From NCBI GenBank assembly GCA_947846985.1, contig CANTUZ010000005.1, positions 22,230,389 through 22,294,388 on the forward strand: a stretch of DNA of 64,000 nt. Direction: 5' to 3'. This DNA comes from Fratercula arctica (lineage: Eukaryota; Chordata; Aves; Charadriiformes; Alcidae). The translations under genes were made by a program, and so were the position numbers. Positions 13,891 to 27,625 of this stretch are shown piece by piece. Each line of letters opens with the position of its first letter. Position 1 is the first letter of the stretch. The notes below the pieces were generated by a model that saw only the letters and a list, made by a program, of their open reading frames with translations, had not been told where the DNA came from and ran no database searches.

Positions 13891-16800
13891 CAGTGAAGAA
13901 CCTGGAGAAGAGAACATACTTTTGTCCTAATATTCTTCTAATTTTCTTGAGACAAATTACAAAAAAATCACAGAAGGGGCACCAGACTGTAAATTCTAAG
14001 AAAATTTTACCATTTTTTGTGCCTTGGAGTATCTTTTAACAGAGAATGTCTAATGCAAGTTCCATTTAAAAATACCTAACGGAATACCTACTGAACCTGC
14101 TAAGCCAAGCATAGAACTGTCAGAAATTCTAGGCTATCTGATCATGATTTTCTCTCCTCATTCAGGTGCATTAGGCTACAATTTTTTATTTTATATGAGT
14201 TTTGGAAGAGTTCAATAGACTCAATCAGAGCCCAATAAAGTCCTACCTCTGCAAATAAACATCCAAACTGTCTATAAGTACTTACAAAAACAAGCAAGGA
14301 GCAAGCCAGTCCCCAGCTCCAAGCAGATGAAGCATACCTACATGGGTATGTCAACAACTAATCAGGGCAAACCAGTGCAATTCCTTTCTACAAGAGGGGA
14401 CCTTCTAGCTAAGGGAGAAGGGGTAGAGACCATACATCTTTGCAAAGCTCTGATGCCATCTTTACACAATATTTTCATAAGCAATCTAGGGAAATGTGGC
14501 CCAAATGAGACTGCTTAAAGATGAATCAGAACCGACTGAAAATTGTGACAGAGACGTGGTTCACCATCAAAATGCAGGAAAAGGGGCTTGGTATAATTCC
14601 ACATTGTCACCAGTGAAGAGATCAGAGTTTTCTGGGATGAAGCACTTTTCTGAGATGAGCACTACAGATGTCATGGGATGTTTCTGAATGGCAGAAGCAT
14701 GGCAGAAGCAGCCAGGAGCTGAGGGCAGAGGCATTGAGAGGGGTCAAACTGTGTCTCCCTCACCCTAAGTTCTCTGGAAACGGCATCATGAGGCTTTCTG
14801 TCTTACGGAGAACAAAGGTAGCTGTTGCTCAACCAGGACAGATCTGAATTGCAGAAATAATTCTCAGACCATTATTTTATACTTTCCTTTGAATACAAGA
14901 AACTGTGTGCATCAGATATCAGGAATGATTACGTTAATTAGATGAACGATTAGGTCAGATCAATGATGCAAACCCTCACAGCAGCTTACTGATTAAATGG
15001 AATAAATTTTCAACCTAATTTTCCTCCATCCATCTTCAAAAACATAGCTAATATTTTATGTAACTGAATTCCTTAAACTTAGGGGTTTGGGACCTAGCCA
15101 AATATCTTTAAATTAGATGAGATTAACTAACAGTATCCTAGTACAGTTTTGGAGTGCCAAGTTTATACTGCACAAGGAGCTGTGCATGTAACATTAATAG
15201 CGTGCAGAACATTTCACGGTGGTACACAACTTACCCTACACTGCAGAGCTCCTGTTTGTGATGGTACATAGCTAAGACAGTTTGGGAACCCCTGGTGTAA
15301 AATTAAGGAGTTGAAGTCCAGAGTAACAGTCTGTAACACTAATGATGCTCATTAACACTTCTCACTCATCATTTTGCCTACAGTAAACTATGACATACTG
15401 CAAACATGGGATTAAATTTTAATGAACAAGCACCAAAAACTCCCCCTTCCCACATGTTAAAACTGGAAAGCTGAAGTGGTAAGCACTGACTATATAATTG
15501 CTGGAGCTCAGGGGAAATATGTCTTTCCCAGAGACTGTCACATGAGTTTAAATTCTCCTTACTCAACTTAAAATTAGTCATCTGTCAATTTCATTACCCA
15601 TGAGGAAAACTTGGAATTGTGTGTGTAGTTAGGGCAGTAATATAAGGAGACTTTATAGCATAGAACAAATAATGCAGTATTAAACTACAAGTATTTTTAC
15701 CAAGAACTTTTTAGAACAAGAGCCAAAGCTGAGAAAACTCGCTTGAAACAAGGTAGTGATGGCAGACTGACTGGACCACACCAACGTTGCGAGTGTCTGT
15801 GCCAAAGCAATCTTGTGCTGCCTTGGTGTGTCTCATACTACAGTGTCAGCCCTTCAGCCCCTAAATTACCCATATAGTGCATATGTGTGTTCACATTTCT
15901 GTACTTCTTGACAGTGCTCAGAAACTACCTACTTGTGTTTTTTACTACTCCAGGGTAACACTGGGCAGGACAAAAATACAGCTTTTGTTCTGTGGCAGGT
16001 TACATATGGGTTCCTCCAGGAGCAACAGACACCTTCACATCCCTCTGAATGGGCCACCTGCACCCTTTTCCTATATGCGGAGCAGTGTCCTACTACTATG
16101 CAATGTATGGCTTTGCTATACAGCTCTGTAGTGCAAAGACCAGTTTTTAAGATGAACATTTTGCAGGTTCAAGAACCGATAGCCTCAGATTGCATGGGAC
16201 CCTGGGCAGCTCATCAGCACACTGAAGGGCCTGTTCATGGCCATAGAGGAAGATGCTTCTTTCCCCTCTCAAATGCTGTGATGGCAACTGTTACCAAGAA
16301 ACCAAACCAGGGGGAAAGCGTATAAACATCAAAATCAGTTCCAGCTTTTCCTAGCCATTTACAAGATTACATAAATCAGTATATTGCTGCTTCCCCTTAC
16401 ACTTGAATCTAATGGTTTCATGCCCACCGTGCTATCAATTTTAGGCCTGCTAGCACCCCTAAATGAGCTGAGCTGTGGCAGAATAGGAACATACATAAAT
16501 GACTGTTTCAAAGCAATAAAACTATCCTTTGGATGAAGGATGTGTATCTATTATACTATGAGAAATCAGAAAGCAATAACTGAAATCCACAGTACAGTCA
16601 GACACCTTAAAATGAAATGATTAATAATTTAGTCAGAGTTCATAAAATTTAGTTTTTCATATGAAGGATGTTTTATCAAGACAATGAAATATCTTTGTTC
16701 TTTTTACTACTGCTCCTATCACCTTATTGAAGTAGTATCATATGTCATCTTGCCTTATAAGAAAAATGAATACTTTGCCGCCAGCTTTGCAAAGTGTGTA

Positions 16801-17462
16801 GCTGAAAGGGATACAGGTGTTTTCATAGGTGTAATAGAAAATGATTTATTAGAAATGAAAATGTGTTCTCCCTGTAAGTTTGGAGGATGGGGAAACAAGC
16901 AAATCAGTGAGACTTTTTTTGGCCAGCTAGAATATTGCATAATAAGAATGAAGATGGTGAAGATGGTTCAGTGCTTAAGGTCTTGGAGAGTTTTGATCAG
17001 GAAGTTTTCCCACAGAAACATCCCAGTTTAGGTAGCACTGGCCTTATCCTCCACTGCTTTTCTCTTACGCACTTTGTGTAGATGTTTAAAATGGCGCGCT
17101 CACCCCAGAGAACTCCAATGCATGGTTTCTTTTACACAGAACAAAATAAGATAGGAACATCCATCTGAACAGGAACATTCAATATTAGACATGACAATTT
17201 GCTAAGCAATATAAACCGTACTGTTTCTGGACATAAAGCTACATTCTAAGTGAAAGACATTAAAGACAAATTTCCCAGATAAGCAGATTATTTCATAGTT
17301 ATCATTAGTAGAATTCAGGCAGTCTTCTCTAAGGCATCTTGCACTGGTTGTTGCCAGACACAGATCTGAATGCACCATTCACGTGATCCAGTATTATATT
17401 CTTCTCTCCCCATAAAGATAAATGAAAGTCCTAGATGTTTATTCTGGGATTCTTATGATGGG

Positions 17463-17488
17463 GTGTGTGGGGGGGTGTGTGTGTGTGT
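17463..17488. repeat. (GT)n microsatellite with G run
   Basis: GTGTGTGG, a G run, then GTGTGTGTGTGTGT. Confidence 0.9.
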
Positions 17489-20400
17489 AATGAGACAAGG
17501 AGTTGGAGGATTTACGGTTTTGAAGTTTTTGCCTCAGGATGCTCCCTACTACCTCTTAACTTCAAATGCGTTACATTTATAATAGAAATAGTTTAACTGC
17601 ACTTCACGGGAAAAACAAAAGAAAATTACCACCAAATCCAAAGTATTTCAACTGTTAAAGTCATTGGAATTTGGAATTTAGGTACAGCAAAAGAAAAGAA
17701 AATTATTACATTGTGATAACATTTTACCTATGCAAGTCTTGACATTCTTTACATTATTGATTCTGAAAGGCATTACTTTAAAAGAGAGACTGACGTGAAA
17801 ACAGATTTTGGAGCCAGACACACATGTGTTGGAGTTGGATAGGATCATCATGCCCAGGATGCCTTTATACAGCTTAATTGAGTAACAACAGAAGCGAAGC
17901 TATGACCAGCACCAGCAATACCTGCACAAGCCTGCCAGAAAACTTTGATATTAACTCTTACATCTCAGGCATGCCACAATGTTTATACTGAAATTGTTTT
18001 TCAAACTCACTGGACTGAGGGGGAAGGGGGTCACTACAGTGGCTGCAATGACAGAATTGGTAGCAGACCTCAGAATCAGTGAACTGCAGCCCTTTAAGCA
18101 TGATTTCATCATGTCCAGCAGTGAATGTGAGAAAAAACAAAGTACACACAAAATGTAAATCAGCTTTTTTCACCGTTCAATAACTAGCTGAAGAACAATT
18201 CAGAAAGAAGTGATGGTTCTGAAGAATCAGAGGCCTGAGATATCCCATCGGTTGGAGCATAATCTAATTACCAGATGACAGGCTATTCTAGGGTAGGTCT
18301 TTTTCTCCCTCTCTTTTATTGCAGCTGTATTACATATTATAGATATTAATATTTGTATAGAATATTTGAGCAGTCACAGTGCAGTAACTTGACCTCTTAG
18401 GTAACCTAGCAGACATTCAGACCCTGTTCCTGTGGAAATAAGTGTCTACAGATGAAAACTGGACTGTCACAAGATATTCCTTGGGAGAAACCAGCTTGAA
18501 CACTTGGGTACAGGCACAACTTGAAGCTAGATCTTTTGCAAGCTGAGCATATACTGCAACCATAGTAGCTATAAGATCACTAACAAGGCTAGTAATGAGA
18601 GGGTTTTTTTATTGCTCAGTTGTCACCATTTGGCCAACATCTGAATTTTATGACTGAGACAATTAAAATGGGTATTTTTTTTCTCGTCAATGTGCTGTTC
18701 TGTTAATCTCCCGTTACCTGAGAAGATAATTAAGGAAAAAAGTGAAGTACTAAGCAATAGATCACCATGATACCAGGAGCTGGCTCTGAGCAGAGAAAGA
18801 GCGTCCTCGCACAGTTGGAACTGTACAGTGAGAGCACAAACACAGCTGCAGAGGTACCCAAATGGGCAACGAAGCCAGTAGGGTTGAAAGCTGCACATGA
18901 CAAATGAGGGTAATGTAATACACTTTACTGCTGGGAACATGGCATTTAATTCTGGCGTAGCAACTTCCTAGTCCGACCAAGGAGGGACAGAGAAAGGATT
19001 GGAGGTTACATGGTAAGAACAGAGCTGCACTAAAGGGCTAGTCTAGATATAGTTGTCAGGGCCAGGGAAGGTTTGTTTAGTTCTGCATAATCCCTAGCTC
19101 AAAAATGTCTCACTAAGCCCAAATGTTGCAGAAGTGTTTCCATACCCATTATGAGATGTTGGCACAAGTGTAGAGCACTTGAAGGAGATGGCACATCTAT
19201 CCATTGGAGCAAAATGGAACTGAAGCAGACAGTGGCTGCTGTTTCACCACAGTTAGCAGAAAAAAAGTGTCTCCAAGTGACATCAGAGAAGAAATGTTGT
19301 TATTCAGTAACAGAGATTTTCAAACTCACAGTTCCAAGTAGCCTGTGTTAAGCATAGGCAATGTAGCACTTGCCGCTATACTTCAACTGCCTCTATACGA
19401 ATACACATTTGAAGAGTCCAGCTAGTTAATGCAACATCCCTAAGCAAGAGGAAGAGGGAAGAAACAGTTTCCTTCTGAAGAGTTTATCTGAGGAGCAGAG
19501 AATACAAATGAGTGATTTAGTAAGAGATGGAATTACCTCCCTCCCCTTATGGGCCCCATTTTGTAATTGTCAGAGCCAAGCTGCTCTCTGAAGGCATGAA
19601 GTACCATTGTGTCTTTTCCTCTAGAATCAGATAATTTTTGCCAAGAAAATATTCAGTTGAGCCACTTGAGATTGATGAGATTTCTGAATCTTGTCAGGAA
19701 GAGATGTAGCTGCTATACTTGGTGAACTGAAATTGCAGGATCTTACTTTGATAAGCAAAGACAGTCCAGGCTGCTGGGGAAAAAAAATAATTTCTATAGC
19801 TCATTGTTTTCAAAATGCTTCATTAATAAATACAGTTTTGAATTTCACTTGTTTCACATTCAGAAGAGATGGCCTGGCAAGGCCTAAGGTTGTCTAACCA
19901 GTCTCTGTCTTTACCACAATATGTGCACTAGCGTAATGATCAGCACAGATCCACTTGGCTGTTTCGAGTTCTGATCCTGCTGACATGACCTTTACTTTTA
20001 ATGTCTTAGAAGGATTTTCCTCTTCCCTCCCCACAACTCCACACCCAGAACCTTGTCTAGCATCCCTGCCTATAGCCCAGTATATCTGCTAGAACTGGAA
20101 TTTTATTTAATTTCTCTCAGATGGGTCATTTTGTTGGCTTGAATGATTCCTTACCAAATACGAACACAGGCAACTCCAGAGAAACACCAGTAAGTATGAT
20201 GTAAATGCAGAATACTTAATATACTTTATCCAAGTATGGGTGCAATCCATTACTGCACATGGTTAAATTTAATTCTCCTCCCTGAAAAGAGTGAGGTAGA
20301 GTGGCCTGAAAGCCAATGTTCTCAGAAGAGATTCATCAAGATAAGTGCTAGTGACAACAAAAGAGAAATGTCTTAAATACACCAGGGAACCATCCGCACT

Positions 20401-20695
20401 GTGGTGCGTTATTAAAGCAAGTGCTAGTAAGGTGTCTAAAACAACTTGTCAAGAAGCAGAATATCTACAAATTACCTTGCAGCTTTGTGACATATTCTCA
20501 GAATATCAGAGCTGTTATAGATGAAAGCTATTTTAACAAAATGTGTGCTTAAAGTAGTGCTGCTTTGAGGATAATTGTGCAAGTACAGTAAGTGTCGGAT
20601 TATATACTTAATGGCCAAATACAGGTATTCTTTTAATGTTGGAAAGCGTACTTGGCTTGCTTTTACATTTTTGCTGCAATTGGAATTGCTCGACT

Positions 20696-20769
20696 TTGTG
20701 CTATATTGCTAAAGCTGGAGCAAAGTTACCTGTTGTGCTACATTGCTAAAGCTGCAGCGAAGTTAACTC
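20696..20769. repeat. Tandem duplication, two 37-bp copies
   Basis: TTGTGCTATATTGCTAAAGC (20696) and TTGTGCTACATTGCTAAAGC (20733) start two adjacent 37-bp units that differ at only a few positions. Confidence 0.85.
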
Positions 20770-23700
20770 CCATTGCTTGAATGAAAGGTAAGTGCTTTAG
20801 AAGTAGGATGATCAGATTTTTGTCCACTGTCACCGAGAAATTTCAGATGACCATGACATGGTGCATGGTGATAACCACAGAGTGCTAGGTGGACACAGGT
20901 TTCTTGGAAGTCTTGCAGTTAAATGAAATTGTCATCCTTTTTTCTACTACAGATGCTTCTGTTACTTCTATCTCCAGGACACGAAATGGTAGAGTAAATA
21001 ATTTTACATATTTTTACCATAAAATTTGTCTGCAGCCAAGTCATTGAGAGGCAAACAATTCTGAAAGTTTGGAGGAGAGCTACACAGAAGTAAAAACAGT
21101 GAATGCATGGAAAAGGATTACGCAAGGTGAACGTATTAAGATCTGTTTAGAGCTAATATAAGGCACACGCATACATACAAGAGATAAATCATGCAGTTTT
21201 CAAAGGAAGTTTAGCTGAATACGTCTCTGAAATGTATCATCTCAATCATTCTTCTTGCACAGTCTGGGCTATGAGCTTAAACTGGGGATTTCAGTTCAGC
21301 CTCATTTCCTAGACTGCTATGCTATAGATACAATATGAGAAAAGCATTGTCTTACATAGTGCTGCCATTTAATCTATTTAGTATTACCATTCTCTTAACA
21401 TTTGGCTACCATCCCAGGAAAAGCACACAGATAAGGGAAACATTTGCAAAATAAAAGAAGAAGAGAAGCCTTGGAGGAGTTAATTCAAATAAGTTAACCA
21501 GATTCTTTTCTGCAGGAATCTTAGAAAATCCACTTGCATAAATTCAAGCAACTCTAACATCTAGGAATAAGCTGACGTTTTTACTGTAGGTATGACAGTA
21601 CCATGTGCAAATAAATCCACTGCTAGTTTTTAAATTAGCTATCTGGACAACAACGGCAATGAAAACAGAACCCTTAAACACATTAGCAGATTGCTTGTAC
21701 ATACAGCAATTGCATGGGCAGAACCCCTAGGCACTTTGCGCTCTGGTTCTTTGCTCACAATAAAACCCTGCAGTCATGCCTGAAACTTCTTATCTGAACA
21801 TACTGCAGATATCCTTAATGTTGTTACTTTTACAGTTACTTCTTCTTGGAGGGCAAGAAAAAACATCTATGGTTTTGAACTGTGCACTTATAGACTTGCA
21901 AAGATGTGTGCTCCAAAACTACATAGACATCCTCACCTGTAAAATTGGTCACTCCAAAGAAAAATACTAAATTTTTGTCGAAAGCAAAAGACTTGAGGCA
22001 AAATCACATGACTCAATATAACTTTTTCCTGTAGCTGTTCCCAGAGAAGACAGAATGAAGTATTCTGTATTTTCTACAAATAAAGAATGGAAAGCAGAAA
22101 AATGTTTCCTTGTTCTTTTTGAGGTCATGTATCCCATCACAAATTCCATTTGAACAGGCTACAATAACCCTGGTGTAATAATCAGGGACAAATGGAACCT
22201 TCAATCATCTCCTTTTCAATCAAACATTTTAATTTAGAAGCAGAAGACTGCAGTACAGAAAGATATGGAAACTCATTCTGCTCCTGTATATCAGATAATT
22301 AATTCACAAGGGTGCTACATCTGCTACATGCAGGGGGAAAAGGGAGTGCCGTAAATGCAGAGGAAACTGCCAACGTACTAAGTAGCAAATTTCCATGAGT
22401 GTCCACAGATTTCTATCAATCTGCATATGCAGACTTCCTCTGAGCACAGCTTCTGACATTCAGATCAAAAAATAATGGTCAAGAAAGGTAAATGAGACCA
22501 CTTACATTTATTTTCATCAGCAACAAGTGGTTTTAAATTATCACTGTGGCACTAGCATGCTACGAAAATCTGAGTCAATCAGGAAGTAACAGAAAGTAAC
22601 CAGTGAATTGTGGGAGTCTTAAAAGTAAAAAGAGGACAAGTTTAGCAGGAAGGTCCATAAAACTTGACATGAAGGACAATTCTCCCAGCTGCTCTCAGCA
22701 TTGGTAAAAACAAATCCATTGTCAAAAGTTAGTTTAATCTATTTGACTACCCCTTAAAGTAAGAATAAGGCTTTCAGACATGATTAGAGTAACCAGGCAA
22801 CGTAGAAAACATACAAACTGGAAAAAACAACATCCAAAATCTGCCTCACTGCTTCATTAGGACTATGCTAATAAGCACTAAGAGAAACCAGTCACCCAAT
22901 AAATGTCAGAAGTAACACTTTTAGTTGGACAAAAGTGACAGAACTTGTGGTTATTTCATCTGAAGACTGAGATTCTTAGAACCCGAAAGACTGGGGGAAA
23001 AAACAACAACAAAAAAGGTTATTCACTAAAGAAGTCAAGTTAGAATGCAAACAAATGAAGAGTACAAAAAACATTGCATAGCCTCTTATATTATCTTCCA
23101 TTACCATGCTAGTGCACTGGCCTTGGCTGAAGATCTAGTATTTTGGATAGGCTTACCATTCTGACTCTAAAGTTCACTGGAATTTATGAAGATTCAGTGT
23201 CTGTGAGGCAGGATCCTAAATTTAGTATTTGACCATACCAAAAAGAGTAAAGGGGCAGAGCATGAGTCTTCAATACCTCGAGCTTCCCAGCAGCTCCTCT
23301 AGTCTCGTTAGCATTGATATGAGGGAAGGGTAATGTCAGGTAGCGACAAGCTAGTGTCATGTACTCAAAGCTATTGACATCATACAAGCCTGCTGCTCAA
23401 TGTAAAGCACAACACATTCTTCACAGACTACTTTTTGGTTGGTATCGATTGCACTGGAAATGAGGAACAGGGAGAGGAAATGAAAATAATATTAAGTTCA
23501 AAGGTTCTGAAAGCCAACAAATAAGGAAAAACCAGATTCACGCCAACATTTACAAGCATTTGTCCTGTCTCAGCTCAGTAAGTATTTATCTGCTCCATCA
23601 TCAGTCCATTGTGCCGTAGACAGTGCACTATAGTCAAGATGAAAATGGTGTTTTTTTATCATCTAGCACAGCAGAGTCTTTTGCCACTCCAGCTATTCTC

Positions 23701-24839
23701 TAAAATAGATAATGTAGAATTTTATGCCTTAGAACAAACCCTCTCTTGGTCAAAAAAAAAAAAAGTAATGTCTCTGCTGTGACATTGCCTTTCCTCTGTA
23801 TAATTGTGCTAGAAAGATAAAGAAATCGAAGGTGTGAAATATGCTGAGCAGAGGCTACAGGACTGAGCTCTTCCATGACCTATGCTACAGCTCTGGTCCC
23901 CCAGCTTTCTTTGGCCATGCATCAATGGCACATCCAGAGACTGGGCTTGAGATCTACACTTACCTTCAAGTATTCTTCAATAGGAAGTGGTGGCATAAGT
24001 GAAGGGAGTGATCTGAGCTGCTCTACAACAAGCCTCAAGCAAAGCCTGGTGTGGAGGAAAGGGCAACCTGACCTGTGGGACATACTAGGGAGAGCTCTTG
24101 TCCCACCATGTAGACTCAGCCTCAACAATGATCACAGCAGTATCACAGAGGTTAATTTTCAGATAAATAAATACCTGGAAGCAGCCTTAACAGACCTTTT
24201 CCCACCAGTTTGCCTAATTCTCCTTTGAAATAATTTGAATTTTTTTGTCACTTACTAATTGGAGAACTTTTCAGGCCTGTAGTAACATTTTTCTAAGACA
24301 GATATAACCCAAAGAAAGCAGTCCACGACCCTATGACTGAGACACTAACTTGGGATACAGGAGTCTGCTCTTTAGAAGAACAAAACTCAGGTCTGATCAT
24401 TTGTTTCCAACAGGTATTTCAATCTGGATATTTGTTCTCCACTTACATGAAGCCAATGCATTTTCCCGCAGCATTTGTTATCTTACACCAAGCAAAGCAG
24501 GAGGAGAGGCCTTCAGGAATCTGTAAAACATAAACCTTGGGTTACGCTCTCTCACCGATACTGTATTTGTCAGGAGCACAAACTAAGCCACAAGAACAAC
24601 TTTTAAAAAGTAGTACTGAAGACATAAAAATCATCTTAATTATAGCAAGTGAGTTTCAATGAACAGAAACATCTGCCTTTTGGCAAACAGCATGGGCAGG
24701 AGCTGTATGTGTGGATTTGCTACATCGCATAAGAAGGGACAAGTATTTAATTTAGCTGTTTGCTGAGATTGTGACAGCATTTTGACAAGCTGTGCTAACA
24801 TACTAATAGACAGGGTTAGGGACACTGTTGCACAAAACG

Positions 24840-25060
24840 GCCCGGTTCCGTGACAGGCAAATTAGATTAGAGTGCATTTAATTGACAGGCTCTCGTTTTG
24901 GCAGTGAGCGCTGACCGTCCCTCCTGTCACAGGACATGGCGGGGCCTCGCAGCACCGCGAGGGAGCAGCCGTGTCGTGCTGCGCCATGCCGAGCAAATGG
25001 CTGTCCAGGTATGTGGGGGAGATCGTTGGTAGGGCTTCTCCGGGGAACTGAAACTGAGAC
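24840..25060 (+). other. Small CpG-dense segment, possible unannotated first exon
   Basis: About 19 CpG fall in roughly 220-260 bp, while the surrounding tens of kilobases are CpG-poor. On the plus strand TCCTGTCACAG precedes GACATGGCGGGGCCTCGC, and a short open frame MAGPRSTAREQPCRAAPCRA runs into CCAG/GTATGT, a good splice donor at 25011/25012. A C-rich tract without CpG density follows (25140-25600). It could be a small non-coding RNA promoter/exon or a piece of an unrecognised repeat. No protein family is recognised. Confidence 0.3.
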
Positions 25061-27402
25061 GAAGCAAACCATGAACCTCATCATGCTCTCACTGCGCCTT
25101 GAGAAGCTCCTGCCTAAAATGGCTGTTCCTCAGCTGTGCCAGCTGAGAGTCCCACACCTGGGGGCGGCCCTGGCCGTCTGAGCCTGAGCTCTTGCCTTTA
25201 CCAGGGCAAACCCTACACAAGTCAGGGCTCTGAGGGCCTCAGTGGCCCTGACTGGCCTCCCCCATTCTGCCTGTGGCCCAGGGCCCCATATCAGCCCCTC
25301 AGGGCCACCAGCCCCTGCCCCAGCGACACCACAGCAGGGCTGGTCTCCAGATCCCCACAGCCCTGCCCTGCCCAGCCATGGGCCTCCATCCTGGCCCAGC
25401 TTTGTCCCAGTCCCAGCCCCACGGTCCTGCCTGGCCATTCCAGGCCTGTATCCGACCCCAGTTCCCCTCAGCAGGGGCTGATCCAGACTCACCCACAGCA
25501 AGGTGTCAGGCAGGGGTGTATCATGGTGCCCCACAAGCCAAGTTTTCTCCCCATCCCTCCCCGTTGAGCACAGCCCTGCAGGGCACAGGCCAAGACACAC
25601 TACTCCCCTAAAGGACCAGCTCACCGTTGGCTTTCATCCTGAGTGTCAGGGGGATCACCTGGTGCCTTCCCAAAATGGCTGGCTGCTGTGAGGGGGGAGA
25701 ACAGGCCTGCATGTGGAGCTGAGAGCAGCCTTCTATTTGGGAGGCTGCTAAGGGGCCAGGCTGTGTCCTGTCATATGGCAGGAGCAACAAAAAGTCCTCT
25801 CCCTTGAAAGGCTTGGAATCTCTTCTTATACAGCAGCCTTTTGACCCCTGCAAATGCTTCTCTTTTGTGTTGCAAAGTGCCAAATCCCAGCATCACCCCA
25901 AACCACCAGCTGTAAGTCTCTGTGCCTTGTAGCAGTGCCACTCATCCTGCCCTCACACCCTCTGAAAAGGTGTTTGGGAAAAAAAACAACGTTTCCTAAC
26001 ATCTCCTGGTTTGTAGTATTAAGCACACAGTCATTTTGGTCAGTGTTACCTGAAAAAAATTAATCCATGCACGTATGATAACATTGCTATCTTTTATTGG
26101 ATAGAAAAATACCAGTATCTTAATTTTTAAATAACTTACAAACCATTTCTGGTCACGAAAATAAATGGATTGCATGCTGTTAATACTCTCATAGCTTCTC
26201 GTTTGTGGGAGCCAAACTTCATGACGATAGTGCTTTCACAGGGTCAGATTTTATACCTCCTTATTGCTTTCAGCATGCTGCACCAATCTTTCTGGTCAAT
26301 AACTGAATACCTCTCAATGAGAAAGTGTCATCAAATGAATAGGTAATTCAAGAAATAATGGGAAAATCACTTCAAAAGACTTGAATTTCATAGAACGTGA
26401 GTTTTGAATGTTATATTATCACAGTTGTCGATCTTCATTGAACATGAACTTAATCCCTGATGCTAAGTTTATGTACCAATTCCCAACCTCTGCAAAAAGC
26501 AAATAGATGTTAAAGTAGAATATGATAAAATAGAATACGGAATATGACACTTAAAATGCAATCTAAAAGATGTATACAGCTGTATATATAAGCTACACTA
26601 GTATTCATTTCCTTACAGGTCTTTTAACATAAATGTACTTCTCAACTGTACCCCTACTGTTTATTCGAATATCTCACTGCTGCAAGAATCAGAAATGTGG
26701 GCACTCCAGAAGGCTTCAGAGAGAGCAGTACATTATTTTAATGGGAAAGAACTGCCCTAATATTTAGGCACCACCGTGCTAAGGGGCAAGTCTTTCTTTG
26801 GTGTAAATCTGTTAGTTTACCCCAATCTGAAAAATCTGTTTCATGTAACTGCTTTGCCCTTAAACAGTTCACAGCATTTAACAAAGCTGAAAAGGAACTT
26901 GGTAGTTTGCATCCATCTGTAACAAACCTGTTGCTTTCCTGAGCATTTATCAGTGGAGAAGAAAATCTTTAAATGTATGATATGGTTGCAGTATATAAAC
27001 ATACATTTTGCTTTTTCAATAAATGTTCTGTTACGGGATCTCTATTGCTTTTAGCACAGATATATTTCTAAAGTAAATTTGCTTTGCTTATGTACTTCCT
27101 GAGTAGTAACATGGGAAACTGTTTAGAAGAACTGGAGAGGTTTATTGGTCTGGTTACAAGTCCTTAATGCCACCTGCTAAAGAGAAAAGTGTAAAACTTT
27201 CACATGCAGTTTTTACAAAAATTTATGTTTTGCAGGAGAGGGCAATTTTTTCTGGAAGAATAACGATTCAGAAACAATATTTTGTATCAGACAGCACAAT
27301 TATTTATGTAAACATCAATTTTTTAAATTCTGCTGCATTATTTACATGATTATTGTTCTGCATTAACCAAACACAGTCTTAAAAGACAAAAATCTTTTTA
27401 TT

Positions 27403-27406
<4 letters not shown>

Positions 27407-27434
<28 letters not shown>
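27407..27434. repeat. T28 homopolymer
   Basis: A run of 28 T, the longest homopolymer in the window. Neither flank shows a recognisable retrogene or SINE. Confidence 0.95.
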
Positions 27435-27570
27435 GCATTTTAGTCCAATTCAATCCTTTTTAATTCTTTCAATAGAAATAACCAGATGGGTCCCAATATT
27501 TATTCTGTTCCTTTTATTCTGCAAGTGGTAACTCTGCTGGGCACCCTGGGACTGGAGTGAGATGTGTGAG

Positions 27571-27625
27571 CCTTGCTCCTGTTGTAGCTGCACAGGAGGG
27601 AGCTCCTTGCTCCTGTTGTAGCTGC
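27571..27625. repeat. Direct repeat of 21 bp with period 34
   Basis: CCTTGCTCCTGTTGTAGCTG followed by C occurs identically at 27571 and 27605. The spacer CAGGAGGG and the following CCCTCCTG are also inverted repeats of each other. Confidence 0.8.

Larger units (their letters stand above)
13891..24839. other. Intergenic, no gene seen
   Basis: AT-rich non-coding sequence. It contains the GT microsatellite, the 37-bp tandem duplication and a possible DNA-transposon end (CAGTTTGGGAACCCCTGG) near 15279-15296. The open frame at 16684-17031 has no recognisable domain and no splice or promoter context. Confidence 0.55.

Noticed and set aside
15279..15296. hAT-like terminal motif CAGTTTGGGAACCCCTGG
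   Set aside because: No matching opposite end was found. A single short motif is not enough.
16684..17031. 115-codon plus-strand frame with AT-rich codons
   Set aside because: No domain recognised. Consistent with a chance frame.
25130..25624. Long open frames on both strands (143-164 codons)
   Set aside because: They are explained by low-complexity C/G-rich composition. Translations are Pro- or Gly-rich without motifs.
27407..27434. T28 as the poly(A) tail of a minus-strand retrocopy
   Set aside because: No coding or SINE-like sequence, no AATAAA just before the tail and no flanking duplication were found.
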